Shown in pieces: positions 42,400 through 49,915 of a stretch of DNA of 64,000 nt. Under the pieces are notes generated by a model, which was given only the letters and a program-made list of their open reading frames with translations, did no database searches and was not told the origin of the DNA. Source of the stretch: JBFWMG01 sp050251715 (GTDB lineage Bacteria > Desulfobacterota > Desulfovibrionia > Desulfovibrionales > Desulfovibrionaceae); the NCBI GenBank assembly GCA_050251715.1, contig JBFWMG010000003.1:62001-126000 (forward strand), written 5' to 3'. The number at the start of each line of letters is the position of its first letter. Positions within the stretch are counted from its first letter, which is position 1. Position numbers and translations under genes: made by a program.

Positions 42400-42894
42400 C
42401 TATCCCCCCATATGTTGGGCCATGGACTCGCCAACATGCCCGCCGCGTTCCATGTCGGCCATGGCGGAAAAGTCGGGGTCATAGGCCTGATAGAGCGCCA
42501 CGACGGCGCGCGCAAGATCGTGCCAGGCCGCGTTCCTCTGGGCTGGGCTGGGCGGCATTTGGGCTGCTGTGTCCTCGACAAGCAAGAGTACGGCATTGAG
42601 AAATTCGCGGGTGGGTATTTCTTCGCCCTTGTAGGCGTCGAGTATTTCCGCCTTCATACCCTCAAGGGCGCGGTGATAGGCGCGGTCTTGCTTGCGGGTG
42701 ACGTACATGGTCCCGGTGGGCACCAGGATGCGCATACAAAGCCTTGTTCCACGCAGCACATCGTCGACCAAGGCGGCCACGTCCTGGGGCATGGGCGCGT
42801 CATGTGCTGTGTAGAATCCGCCAATGGCGTCCATGACCGAGAACACGAGATCCAGGGTGCAGAGTTGGCGGCGGACGGCGCGGGACATGCTCAT
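42400..42894 (-). CDS. hypothetical phage protein, 164 residues
   Basis: A helical soluble protein (MSMSRAVRRQLCTLDLVFSVMDAIGGFYTAH...) that ends ESMAQHMGG. Its start overlaps the stop of the small membrane gene upstream (ATGA). No family recognised. Confidence 0.6.
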   Translation of the reverse strand: MSMSRAVRRQLCTLDLVFSVMDAIGGFYTAHDAPMPQDVAALVDDVLRGTRLCMRILVPTGTMYVTRKQDRAYHRALEGMKAEILDAYKGEEIPTREFLNAVLLLVEDTAAQMPPSPAQRNAAWHDLARAVVALYQAYDPDFSAMADMERGGHVGESMAQHMGG

Positions 42895-43028
42895 ACCTCG
42901 CCACCTTCCATGGCCACAACAACAATGGCACCCGCCAAGAAGGCCGATGCGTCAAGACCTAAAAACGCACGAAACATGGCGATTGTTACCAGGATGCCCC
43001 ACGCAAGGGTTGTTGTCTTGATTTTCAT
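42891..43028 (-). CDS. 45-residue membrane peptide
   Basis: MKIKTTTLAWGILVTIAMFRAF then a second hydrophobic part AFLAGAIVVVAM. It overlaps the genes on both sides by 4 bases (ATGA at each end), strong evidence of a real coupled gene. Too short for most gene finders. Confidence 0.6.
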   Translation of the reverse strand: MKIKTTTLAWGILVTIAMFRAFLGLDASAFLAGAIVVVAMEGGEV

Positions 43029-43987
43029 GCTGTTATCTCCGGCCATGTGCGGTATTCAACTCCATCGAGCAAGTGGCCGGCCTTGCGCAATCCGACCCGT
43101 GCGCACGGCCATGACCGATTGCAGTCGTCTCCCTTGGAACCCAACGGGAATAGTTCCCCTGATGCGGAAAGTATGTGTGTGCTGTCTCCACCGGCAAAGG
43201 CCCATGTACCCCACTGCTTGAAAAAGTAAGAAACATTTTCTGCATGGCACTGCCCCCGCAAGCTGCGCGCCCAATCGGCGTGCATAGGTCGGGACTTGTC
43301 TCCCGACTCGCCGCCGCAGATAACCCAGTCAATGCGCGTATGCTGCACCCACCCCCGTCCCTCAACACCCAAAAGGCCATCAAGAGGGCGAAACAACGCA
43401 TCGCAACCGACTATGCGCTCAAGACAAACAGGACCGAGCATGGGTTCGACACTTACAAACCGCCGCGCCGCTGGGGTATCAAGCAAATACGGGATACGTT
43501 CGTTGGCCCGGTATTGGTTCTCGGCTGTAACGCCAAGCCAGACATTGGGCAGCGGCCACCGCATTTGCTTGCCTGTTTCATATTCGTATTTGATGGCGGC
43601 GCTTGCCCCCAAAACATATTCGTTCATCCTGGCGGCACGCTTGGTGAGCAGGCAGAACACAGACCTGGGACGCTGTGCCATAAGTGTGAACACGCGGTCG
43701 ACGAAAGGGAAGGGCACGTCCTCGTGAAACAGGTCTGACATGGAGCAGACAAAGACCATGCGCGGTGCGCGCCATTGCGGTAGGCGCATGCGGCTCTCGT
43801 GCAGCTTGACCTTGAATGGGTCTTCCTTATCGTACCCACAACGGCCAGCAAGGCGCGTTTCGGCAAGCTCCTTGGCGTAGCAGTTGGCGCAACCTTCGGA
43901 TATGGGCGTGCAGCCCGTGACAGGGTTCCATGTCATGCCGGAGAATCCCGGCATATTCAGCCAGGCTATGCCGTGAATCTTGCTCAT
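43025..43987 (-). CDS. DUF5131 (phage Gp37/Gp68) family protein
   Basis: A 320-residue protein. It shows the family start TGMTWNPVTGCTPISEGCANCYAKELAETRLAG, with three cysteines reminiscent of a radical-SAM-like Fe-S site, then MVFVCSMSDLFHEDVPF, FCLLTKRAARM, NVWLGVTAENQ, RRFVSVEPMLGP and DWVICGGESG. The family is common in phages and mobile elements; its reaction is not known. Start at MSKIHGIA. Confidence 0.85.
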   Translation of the reverse strand: MSKIHGIAWLNMPGFSGMTWNPVTGCTPISEGCANCYAKELAETRLAGRCGYDKEDPFKVKLHESRMRLPQWRAPRMVFVCSMSDLFHEDVPFPFVDRVFTLMAQRPRSVFCLLTKRAARMNEYVLGASAAIKYEYETGKQMRWPLPNVWLGVTAENQYRANERIPYLLDTPAARRFVSVEPMLGPVCLERIVGCDALFRPLDGLLGVEGRGWVQHTRIDWVICGGESGDKSRPMHADWARSLRGQCHAENVSYFFKQWGTWAFAGGDSTHILSASGELFPLGSKGDDCNRSWPCARVGLRKAGHLLDGVEYRTWPEITA

Positions 43988-44244
43988 GAGAGCACACAGC
44001 CGGACAAAAGATAGTATATGGACACAAAGTACGTTTTTCCCGTGTCCGACTTGATACGTGCTTTGTAGGAATGACATCCGTTGACGTGCATTATCGTAGC
44101 GGTCACAGTTCCGCGCCCCTTGGTGAATTGCACTCTGGTCCCTGGACGGTAAATGCCTTCAACAATTTTAGCGCGTTCTTCTTTCATGGCAGCAATGGCC
44201 GCGTCGATTTCCTTGATGCGTGATTTTGCTTTTCCAATGTCCAT
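43984..44244 (-). CDS. small phage protein, 86 residues
   Basis: MDIGKAKSRIKEIDAAIAAMKEERAKIVEG forms a coiled coil, followed by a beta-rich half (RVQFTKGRGTVTATIMHVNGCHSYKARIKSDTGKTYFVSIYYL) like an SH3-type barrel. It overlaps the DUF5131 gene by 4 bases. Function unknown. Confidence 0.55.
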   Translation of the reverse strand: MDIGKAKSRIKEIDAAIAAMKEERAKIVEGIYRPGTRVQFTKGRGTVTATIMHVNGCHSYKARIKSDTGKTYFVSIYYLLSGCVLS

Positions 44245-44253
44245 AACGCCCCC

Positions 44254-44589
44254 CTAAAGCCCCAACTGCCGGGCCGTGAGCCTGTTCTCGTCTTCCTCTT
44301 TCAACGCCTGCAACGAGGTTCCCAGGATTTTGAGCAAGTCAGCCCTGCCGAACTCGTGGTTGCATTCAAGGCAATGGTAGCCGTCTCCAAATTGATCCCG
44401 GAACAGCCTGACTATGCGGCCCTTGAGCATGCAGTCCGGGCAGAAGACGTGCCGCTGTTCCAGCCGTGGGCAATCCTGAAACCTGGGGCGCGGTGGCAGC
44501 ATGAAACACACGTCCACGGTATCCATGGGGCTGGACAGGCCATAACCACACATGTTTCTTTTGCTTCTGTATGGGCAGTCTTCAAACAT
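44254..44589 (-). CDS. phage zinc-finger protein
   Basis: A 111-residue protein (MFEDCPYRSKRNMCGYG...) with several Cys; FCPDCMLKG and YHCLECNHEFGR form a likely zinc ribbon. It is the first gene of the leftward operon that runs to int. No specific family recognised. Confidence 0.6.
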   Translation of the reverse strand: MFEDCPYRSKRNMCGYGLSSPMDTVDVCFMLPPRPRFQDCPRLEQRHVFCPDCMLKGRIVRLFRDQFGDGYHCLECNHEFGRADLLKILGTSLQALKEEDENRLTARQLGL

Positions 44590-45325
44590 TGCCGAACCCT
44601 TTCTGTTTGGGGTTTGTTCTCTGGGGCCGGGCGCTACTCCGGCTATCAAGTCACCACATGATGGGCAGCCACCGGGGGACTATATACTCCCACTACGGGT
44701 GCGAAGGCCGTTCTCCTACGGCTGCCGTGCGTGTCTGCTTTCCACGCCGCCCAGAGATTTTAAGTGTTGCGGCTGGGGGCAAGGGGCGCGGACCATCCGC
44801 GCCCCACACACAAAAGGAGGAGTGCTTATGCCGCGGCGCGGGTCTCACTCGCGCCACGGCCCCCAACCGCAACAATGCCAAAGAGCACATCGGAGCCTGG
44901 GAGGGAAGGCCCGGCGCTTGCGCACCAGGCCAGGCGGCAGGAGGGGAAGCCGCCGTCACCGTCCAGAACGGTGCGCGGTTCCTTGGCCGCCCGGTTGCCG
45001 TGCGCAGCCGTGGAGGAGGCGGCACGTCCGGCAACCAATCCGCGAGGAGCAGTATGCACATAGACCCTCCCTCGCAGACTCCGAAATAAAACGTCCTTCC
45101 TTCTACCCCTTCCCCTGCCGTCGCGTGCTTTCCCGCCTGATGGCTTGCGGCTTGCCGTGCTCGGTTCCAGGCCACGACTTGGGCGGCGGTGCGGTGCCTA
45201 CTTTGGGACCGTGGCCCCGTTGCTTCGGCGTTGTTCCGCCACCCGCGTCGTGTTGAAAGGAATGTTGTCACAAAACAACACAGCAGGCAAGAGAAATGTT
45301 GTCGTGCAACACCAAAAAGCTGATT
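44590..45325. other. 736-base leader/intergenic region with repressor operators
   Basis: No gene is convincing here. An AGGAGG at about 44816 precedes an ATG at 44828, but that frame is Arg-rich; the natural-looking frame (RATAPNRNNAKEHIGAWEGR...GARFLGRPVAVRS) has no start codon, so a broken gene or composition artefact is possible. The right end (45264-45310) holds repressor operators, so this may be the leader of the leftward operon. Confidence 0.45.
45264..45310. promoter_or_regulatory. two repressor/Cro operator sites, left set
   Basis: GTTGTCACAAAACAAC (45264-45279) and GTTGTCGTGCAAC (45298-45310) share the half-sites GTTGT and ACAAC/GCAAC with the site before cro at 46347-46362. Placement before the leftward operon matches an oL-type operator. 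Confidence 0.6.
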
Positions 45326-45502
45326 TTATGATTTAGGCTGGTTGGGAGCGTCGGAAACAAAAAGTTTTTCGGCAGTTATTTCTATGCGTTCGCGCAGGAT
45401 GCGCAGCAGGTAGGGAAGCCCCATTGGCAATGCGTCGCCTTGGGATAGGCGGTTTATTGCGGCGGCTATATCCAGCAGTTCGGTTACGATGGCACCATTC
45501 AT
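45326..45502 (-). CDS. small phage protein, 58 residues
   Basis: MNGAIVTELLDIAAAINRLSQGDALPMGLPYLLRILRERIEITAEKLF, a helical protein. GGGGGG precedes the ATG. It lies just after the operators and before the repressor gene. Function unknown. Confidence 0.5.
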   Translation of the reverse strand: MNGAIVTELLDIAAAINRLSQGDALPMGLPYLLRILRERIEITAEKLFVSDAPNQPKS

Positions 45503-45622
45503 AATCCCCCCTATGGTTGCGATTGCCACACAAGGGGTAACTATCGACGGGCCGATGAAATACTTTATGGTTTTTACGGAATTAATGTAATTATAACAGG
45601 TGGTAGTATCATATCTTCATTT

Positions 45623-46321
45623 CTACAAAAACCTTGAAACCCAACATACTTTGCCCACTACGTCAAACCCGCCGCTTTTTGTGTGGAGGTCAACGGATAT
45701 GCGGTCATATCGGGTGTTGTCGCTCACCATAATAAGTTTTCCCGGCTCCTTGTGGATGCGCTTTATAGCGATTTCATCTTCTATGCGCACGACGGTGATG
45801 TCTCCGATGCTGACGGCCTGGTCAGACTGATTGACCATGACCGTATCCCCGCGCCGCAGTGTTGGTTCCATGTCGTCACCGCACACGTCCATGAGCACCA
45901 GCGGCCCGCGTCCGCCATGGGCATCCACAAATGCCCGGTCAAAGGCAAACCGTGTGTCGAGCTCTCCCGTGCGTTTGATGCCTCCGCGTGGTGCTGGCTC
46001 CTGTATCACTTTTTCCAAATAGACGCTTCCCGATGATGCCGGATCACGGAACAGCTCTTCAAAGACGGTCTCCAAGGGAATGTTGAGGCCGTGCAGGTAT
46101 TGCAGCATTTCCCGAAACGTCGTGCGCTCCCCGCCACCCTCGTCGTTGAGCCAGCGGGATATGGTGGCGCGGTCCTTCACCCCCACCATGTTGGCCAACT
46201 CCTGCAAGGTGCATCTCTCCACCCGCAGGGAGTCCAGGCGCGCCTTTATTAGCGCCCATGCCCTCGAATTTATGCGAAAAGCGTCCATAGTTTGATCGTT
46301 TACAATAGGATTTGTTTCCAT
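45623..46321 (-). CDS. CI-like repressor with S24 peptidase-type domain lacking the catalytic Ser
   Basis: A 232-residue repressor. N-terminal HTH (CTLQELANMVGVKDRATISRWLNDEGG, about 33-60), then a LexA/CI-type C-terminal domain: LVLMDVCGDDMEPTLRRGDTVMV and DEIAIKRIHKEPGKLIMVSDN. The second half keeps the Lys (IAIKRI) but where the family has GDSM the sequence is GDDM (GAC codon), so the nucleophilic Ser is absent and RecA-triggered self-cleavage is not expected. GAGGAG precedes the METNP start. Diverges from cro. Confidence 0.88.
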   Translation of the reverse strand: METNPIVNDQTMDAFRINSRAWALIKARLDSLRVERCTLQELANMVGVKDRATISRWLNDEGGGERTTFREMLQYLHGLNIPLETVFEELFRDPASSGSVYLEKVIQEPAPRGGIKRTGELDTRFAFDRAFVDAHGGRGPLVLMDVCGDDMEPTLRRGDTVMVNQSDQAVSIGDITVVRIEDEIAIKRIHKEPGKLIMVSDNTRYDRISVDLHTKSGGFDVVGKVCWVSRFL

Positions 46322-46346
46322 GGTGTCTCCTCTCGTTGACAAGTTT

Positions 46347-46362
46347 GTTGTGGTGTGACAAC
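46347..46362. promoter_or_regulatory. operator between repressor and cro
   Basis: GTTGTGGTGTGACAAC, ending directly at the cro start codon; TTGACA at 46336-46341 lies next to it. Same half-sites as the left operators. Confidence 0.6.
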
Positions 46363-46581
46363 ATGCCTCCCATGAACGCACTCGAACAATTCAGGGTTGA
46401 TCGCCGCCTCTCGTTCAACAAGCTGGGTGAGATGGTCGGGAAGAACCGGGGGCATGTGTGGCGGCATTGTAAGGACGCGCAGGGCATCGACGCCGCGTCG
46501 GCAATCCACTACGAACGCACCATCGGTATCCCGCGCGCTGCTTTACGACCTGACCTTTTTGGTCAGACATCTTACACATAG
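46363..46581 (+). CDS. Cro-like regulator
   Basis: A 72-residue protein (MPPMNALEQFRVDRRLSFNKLGEMVGKNRGHVWRHCKDAQGIDAASAIHYERTIGIP) with an HTH in the first 45 residues. Divergent from the repressor; the start codon abuts the operator, so the transcript may be leaderless or nearly so. Confidence 0.75.
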   Translation: MPPMNALEQFRVDRRLSFNKLGEMVGKNRGHVWRHCKDAQGIDAASAIHYERTIGIPRAALRPDLFGQTSYT

Positions 46582-46662
46582 CTGTTGTTGCACGGTAACA
46601 GATTGGGAACATGGACGCAAGCGCGTGGTCTTTCTTTGCGTCAATAAAAGGAGAGCCGAGTC

Positions 46663-46941
46663 ATGTTGCAGCCCCCGTGCCCGCAAAACGCCAAGGCGAC
46701 AGCCGCGTCACTCTCGCAGGCCGACGCTATTTTGCTTGCCCTGTCCAGAGGAGACCGCCTTACCCCGCGCGACGCGCTGTTCCGCTTCGGGTGCATGCGC
46801 CTGGGCGCGCGTATCTTTGACCTCAAGGCGCGCGGGCACAGCATCGAATCGCGGTTCGTGGAGGTGACGAACACCAAAGGCGAGACCGTGCGCGTGAAGC
46901 AATATTTCATCGAGAAAACACCCAAGAAGGTGGCGCGCTAG
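46663..46941 (+). CDS. winged-helix HTH_55-type protein
   Basis: A 92-residue protein. The core LSRGDRLTPRDALFRFGCMRLGARIFDLKARGHSIESR is the HTH_55 pattern (LT...AL..FG..RL.ARI.DL...GH.I), common in phage regulatory regions. GGAGAG lies upstream of the ATG. Confidence 0.75.
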   Translation: MLQPPCPQNAKATAASLSQADAILLALSRGDRLTPRDALFRFGCMRLGARIFDLKARGHSIESRFVEVTNTKGETVRVKQYFIEKTPKKVAR

Positions 46942-47411
46942 TGGCCACGGACACCCTTGCCACTGCCCCGGCCCTGACTATTCCCGCATTACGTGGGGGA
47001 AAACGTACCCAAAAAATACGCCTGTTTCCCGCCGAAAGGTGGGGAGAGCAGGGAGGCGAGTACGGTGAGTTCCGCGTCATGGCGGGCGATGCGTGGATTA
47101 TGCGGCCAGGGGAAAAGTACAGCTTCTTCGACCTGGCCGCCGTGGGGCGCATGGTCACGGAGGGCATGGCCGAGGCGCTGGGACTGCCCGCGCCGCCTCT
47201 CGACGTTCCAGGACCGCCGGGCATGACGCCGGGCATGCGGGCGTGGGTGCATGACGACGCCGACCCATTCGACTGCCGCGAACGGGTCATTACCTCGTGG
47301 CCGTACCAGAACAAGCAGGGTGAATGGTGCGTGGTGGTGAAGGAAATTCACTGGACAAGTTTCCGCCACGTCTTGTGCCGCAACGTGACGGTCAAGGAGC
47401 GGACAGAGTGA
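46941..47411 (+). CDS. hypothetical phage protein, GTG start
   Basis: A 156-residue protein starting with a GTG that overlaps the previous stop (TAGTG). It has the pattern IRLFPAERWGEQGGEYGEFRVMAGDAWIMRPGEKYSFFDLAAVGRM... and a C-terminal strand-rich part. No family recognised. Overlaps the replication gene by 4 bases. Confidence 0.55.
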   Translation: MATDTLATAPALTIPALRGGKRTQKIRLFPAERWGEQGGEYGEFRVMAGDAWIMRPGEKYSFFDLAAVGRMVTEGMAEALGLPAPPLDVPGPPGMTPGMRAWVHDDADPFDCRERVITSWPYQNKQGEWCVVVKEIHWTSFRHVLCRNVTVKERTE

Positions 47412-48367
47412 ACACGGACTTTCGGGTGGCTGTTGGTTTCGCGCGGCACGTCAAAACCCGCAAGCTGGTGCGCGCCGTCGGCTATGAGGCTGTTTTGGCG
47501 CTGCTGGCGCTGTGGGGATACGCGGCGGAAAACAAGCCGGACGGCGTGCTGCACGGCATGGACGTTGACGACATTGAGCTTGCGGCGGATTGGGCGGGCG
47601 ATTGCGGGGCTTTTGTTGCCGCGCTGGTGGCCCTGGGGTTTTTGGACCATGACGGCGACATTTACGCCCTGCATGATTGGGCGCAGCACAACGCCTACGC
47701 CACACACGCAGAGGACCGCAAGGAGCGGGCGCGCAAGGGCGCGGCGGCGCGTTGGGGGCAGGGCCGCGATGACAGGCGGACCATGCCAGATACCGACACG
47801 GGTAATGCTCAAAGCATTCAACAAGCAATGCCTACTGGCATATCTGGCAATGCTCAAAGCATACCGCAAGCAATGCTTACTGGCGCATCTGGCAATACTC
47901 CCTCTCCTGCTCCCTCTCCCTCTCCCTCTCCTACTCCTGCTCCGAAGAGCAAAGAGAAAGAACCTTACCCCCCTGCTTTTGAATCCCTCTGGAAGACCTG
48001 CCACGAGGCCATGCGGCGTTGCGGCAAGCCAGGGGCGTTCAAGGCGTGGGAAAAGGCGCGGCGGTCTGCGGCGTGGCCCGGTGATGATGCCGTGCTGCGC
48101 GCGGTGGGATTGCAGACGCAGCAGTGGATGGGAGAACCAAACCCGTTTGTGGCGCACCTGACAACGTGGCTGAACAATGGGCGATGGGATGTGGGGCAGG
48201 ATGTGCAGCCGGAGACGCGCAAACCAGCGGAACAGGGCTCTTGCGCTGATGTCCGCCGAGGGCGGCCCATAAACGTGGATGAGGAACGGGAACGGCAACG
48301 GAAATGGGCGGAAGACCAGTTTGCCAAGCTGCACAACAAGGGTGTGACACATGGTGTGGGAAGCTGA
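47408..48367 (+). CDS. phage replication protein (replisome organiser-like)
   Basis: A 319-residue protein, GTG start overlapping the previous gene (GTGA). The N-terminal winged-helix part (VRAVGYEAVLALLALWGYAAENKPDGVLHGMDVDDIELAADWAG, ALVALGFLDHDGDIYALHDWAQHNAYA) is the replisome-organiser/DnaD-like pattern. A linker at about 125-190 contains two near-copies of QAMPTGISGNAQSIPQAML and a Pro/Ser run (about 158-178). The C-terminal half (FESLWKTCHEAMRRCGKPGAFKAWEKARR..., TWLNNGRWD) fits helicase-loading tails of phage O-like proteins. Confidence 0.75.
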   Translation: MNTDFRVAVGFARHVKTRKLVRAVGYEAVLALLALWGYAAENKPDGVLHGMDVDDIELAADWAGDCGAFVAALVALGFLDHDGDIYALHDWAQHNAYATHAEDRKERARKGAAARWGQGRDDRRTMPDTDTGNAQSIQQAMPTGISGNAQSIPQAMLTGASGNTPSPAPSPSPSPTPAPKSKEKEPYPPAFESLWKTCHEAMRRCGKPGAFKAWEKARRSAAWPGDDAVLRAVGLQTQQWMGEPNPFVAHLTTWLNNGRWDVGQDVQPETRKPAEQGSCADVRRGRPINVDEERERQRKWAEDQFAKLHNKGVTHGVGS

Positions 48368-48533
48368 AACAAGGCCGTGCCTGCGTCCTGGGTGCGTGGG
48401 GATAATAACGCGGCAGCCTGACGACACGGAAGAGTCGTGGCGGAGAAAAACGCGGTGTTGCGCCGACTGCTTCACGGGGCGGTGGAACAACGATCCTGAA
48501 AAGACACGGATGGGGAATGATGGGAAAAAATGA
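48351..48533 (+). CDS. small zinc-finger phage protein
   Basis: A 60-residue protein with two Cys pairs, CLRPGC and CCADCF, and WRRKTRC. It overlaps the replication gene by 17 bases. Function unknown. Confidence 0.5.
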   Translation: MVWEAETRPCLRPGCVGIITRQPDDTEESWRRKTRCCADCFTGRWNNDPEKTRMGNDGKK

Positions 48534-48543
48534 GGGGTTTGGG

Positions 48544-48741
48544 ATGATCGGAAAGCTCGTGCTCTGTTTATTTATGGCCGTGTGCTGCGCGGGGTTTTTC
48601 GCGTGCGCCGGGGGCATCGTGTGGGCGTTCTCGTGGCTGGCAACTGGTGTCACGCTCGACCTCGTCCTGATCCTCAAGGGTGGTTTTCTGGCCGGAACCG
48701 TCTGCGGCGCGCTGCTTATCGCGCGGGGGTGGATGCGATGA
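48544..48741 (+). CDS. small two-helix membrane protein
   Basis: A 65-residue protein: MIGKLVLCLFMAVCCAGFFACAGGIVWAF and LVLILKGGFLAGTVCGALLIA are membrane helices. GAGGGG precedes this ATG; a start at 48517 is also possible. Overlaps the next gene (ATGA). Confidence 0.5.
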   Translation: MIGKLVLCLFMAVCCAGFFACAGGIVWAFSWLATGVTLDLVLILKGGFLAGTVCGALLIARGWMR

Positions 48742-49151
48742 GCCTGCGCCTTGCCAACGGAAAAAACGTGTATCTGGCCACGCCCTACACGCACCACAAT
48801 CCAGCAGTGCGCGAGGCACGGTATCTTGCGGTGTCTGTGACCATGGCCGCGCTCATGCGCGCCGGGTTTGTGGTCTACAGCCCCATAACGCAGACGCACC
48901 ACCTTGCGCACATAGCCACGTTACCCGTTACCTGGGAATTTTGGGAGGCGTTCGACAGGTCGTTCCTGGAGGGGTGGGCGCAGCAGTTCGCCGTGCTCGA
49001 CCTGCCTGGCCGACTAGATTCCTTGGGGGTGACGGAAGAGTACCGCATTGCCCAGCGGTGCGGCCTGGTGTGTTCTCTGATCGAGCCGCCGTATAACGCG
49101 CTTGTGGCTGCGGTGTCGTCGGACGTGCTCGTGATGCCGGGGGCGGCGTGA
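48738..49151 (+). CDS. DUF1937-type (nucleoside 2-deoxyribosyltransferase-like) protein
   Basis: A 137-residue protein. KNVYLATPYTHHNPAVREARYLAVSVTMAALMRAGFVVYSPITQTHHLAH is the DUF1937 pattern (YLATPYT.....R...A......L...G..V.SPI.H). The fold resembles nucleoside 2-deoxyribosyltransferases, with FVVYSPITQ in the substrate pocket. Phages often carry it next to methylases. Overlaps the adenine methylase by 4 bases. Confidence 0.75.
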   Translation: MSLRLANGKNVYLATPYTHHNPAVREARYLAVSVTMAALMRAGFVVYSPITQTHHLAHIATLPVTWEFWEAFDRSFLEGWAQQFAVLDLPGRLDSLGVTEEYRIAQRCGLVCSLIEPPYNALVAAVSSDVLVMPGAA

Positions 49152-49912
49152 GTATCTTTCACAAGACGCTGCAGGGTGTGCTGATCGAGGGGGAAGCCTT
49201 GGCGGTCATGTGTTCCATGCCTTCGGAATCGTTCGACCTCGTGCTCACCGATCCGCCGTATTCGTCAGGGGGCATGTTCCGTGGCGACAAGGCCAAGGCC
49301 ACGTCGGACAAATACACCCTCGATAGACCGTCCACCATAGCCCGCCCGGAATTTATGGGAGACAACCGCGACCAGCGGGCTTTTCTCATGTGGGGGGCAT
49401 TGTGGGCCTCGGAGGCGCACCGCCTTGTTAAGCCTGGCGGGGTCATGTGCATGTTTTCCGATTGGCGGCAGCTTCCGGTCACCACTGACATCATGCAGGC
49501 GGGCGGGTTTGTGTGGCGCGGCATAGCGGTGTGGGACAAGACCGAGGCGGCCCGCCCGCAAAAGGGACGGTTCCGTAGCCAATGCGAATACCTCGTGTGG
49601 GGCACCAAGGGCGCGGGGCCAACGGACGGCGCGTGTCTGCCTGGTGTGTTCCGCAAGGCTGTGCGCCAGGATGACAAGCACCACATCACGGGCAAGCCGC
49701 TGCACGTCGTCACAGAGGTGGCGCGGATCTGTCCTTCTGGCGGTCGCGTGCTCGACCCTTTCGCGGGCAGCGGCACTACGGCGGTGGCCTGCGAACGCTT
49801 AGGCCTGGGCTGGGTGTGCATCGAGCAGGTGCGTGAATACTGCGAGATAGCGCGCAAGCGCCTGCTGCAACCTGCGGCGGCGGACATGGTTGCGATGATG
49901 GGTGAGGGGTAG
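49148..49912 (+). CDS. DNA N6-adenine or N4-cytosine methyltransferase
   Basis: A 254-residue orphan methylase, GTG start. DLVLTDPPYSSGG (about 33-41) is motif IV (DPPY), followed by a central target part and motif I/X region GRVLDPFAGSGTTAVACERLGLGWVCIE near the C-terminus: the beta-class order. It probably protects phage DNA. No restriction enzyme is adjacent. The C5 methylase follows. Confidence 0.88.
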   Translation: MSIFHKTLQGVLIEGEALAVMCSMPSESFDLVLTDPPYSSGGMFRGDKAKATSDKYTLDRPSTIARPEFMGDNRDQRAFLMWGALWASEAHRLVKPGGVMCMFSDWRQLPVTTDIMQAGGFVWRGIAVWDKTEAARPQKGRFRSQCEYLVWGTKGAGPTDGACLPGVFRKAVRQDDKHHITGKPLHVVTEVARICPSGGRVLDPFAGSGTTAVACERLGLGWVCIEQVREYCEIARKRLLQPAAADMVAMMGEG

Positions 49913-49915
49913 GGC

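Noticed and set aside
44693..45271. Minus-strand ORF of 192 residues
   Set aside because: Pro/Arg/Ala-rich, no ribosome site, its GTG start would lie in an operator.
47810..47940. CRISPR-like or tandem repeat in the replication gene
   Set aside because: Two short near-copies (GCAATGC...GGCAATGCTCAAAGCAT) are in-frame protein repeats of a linker, not a spaced array. No CRISPR array is seen in the window.
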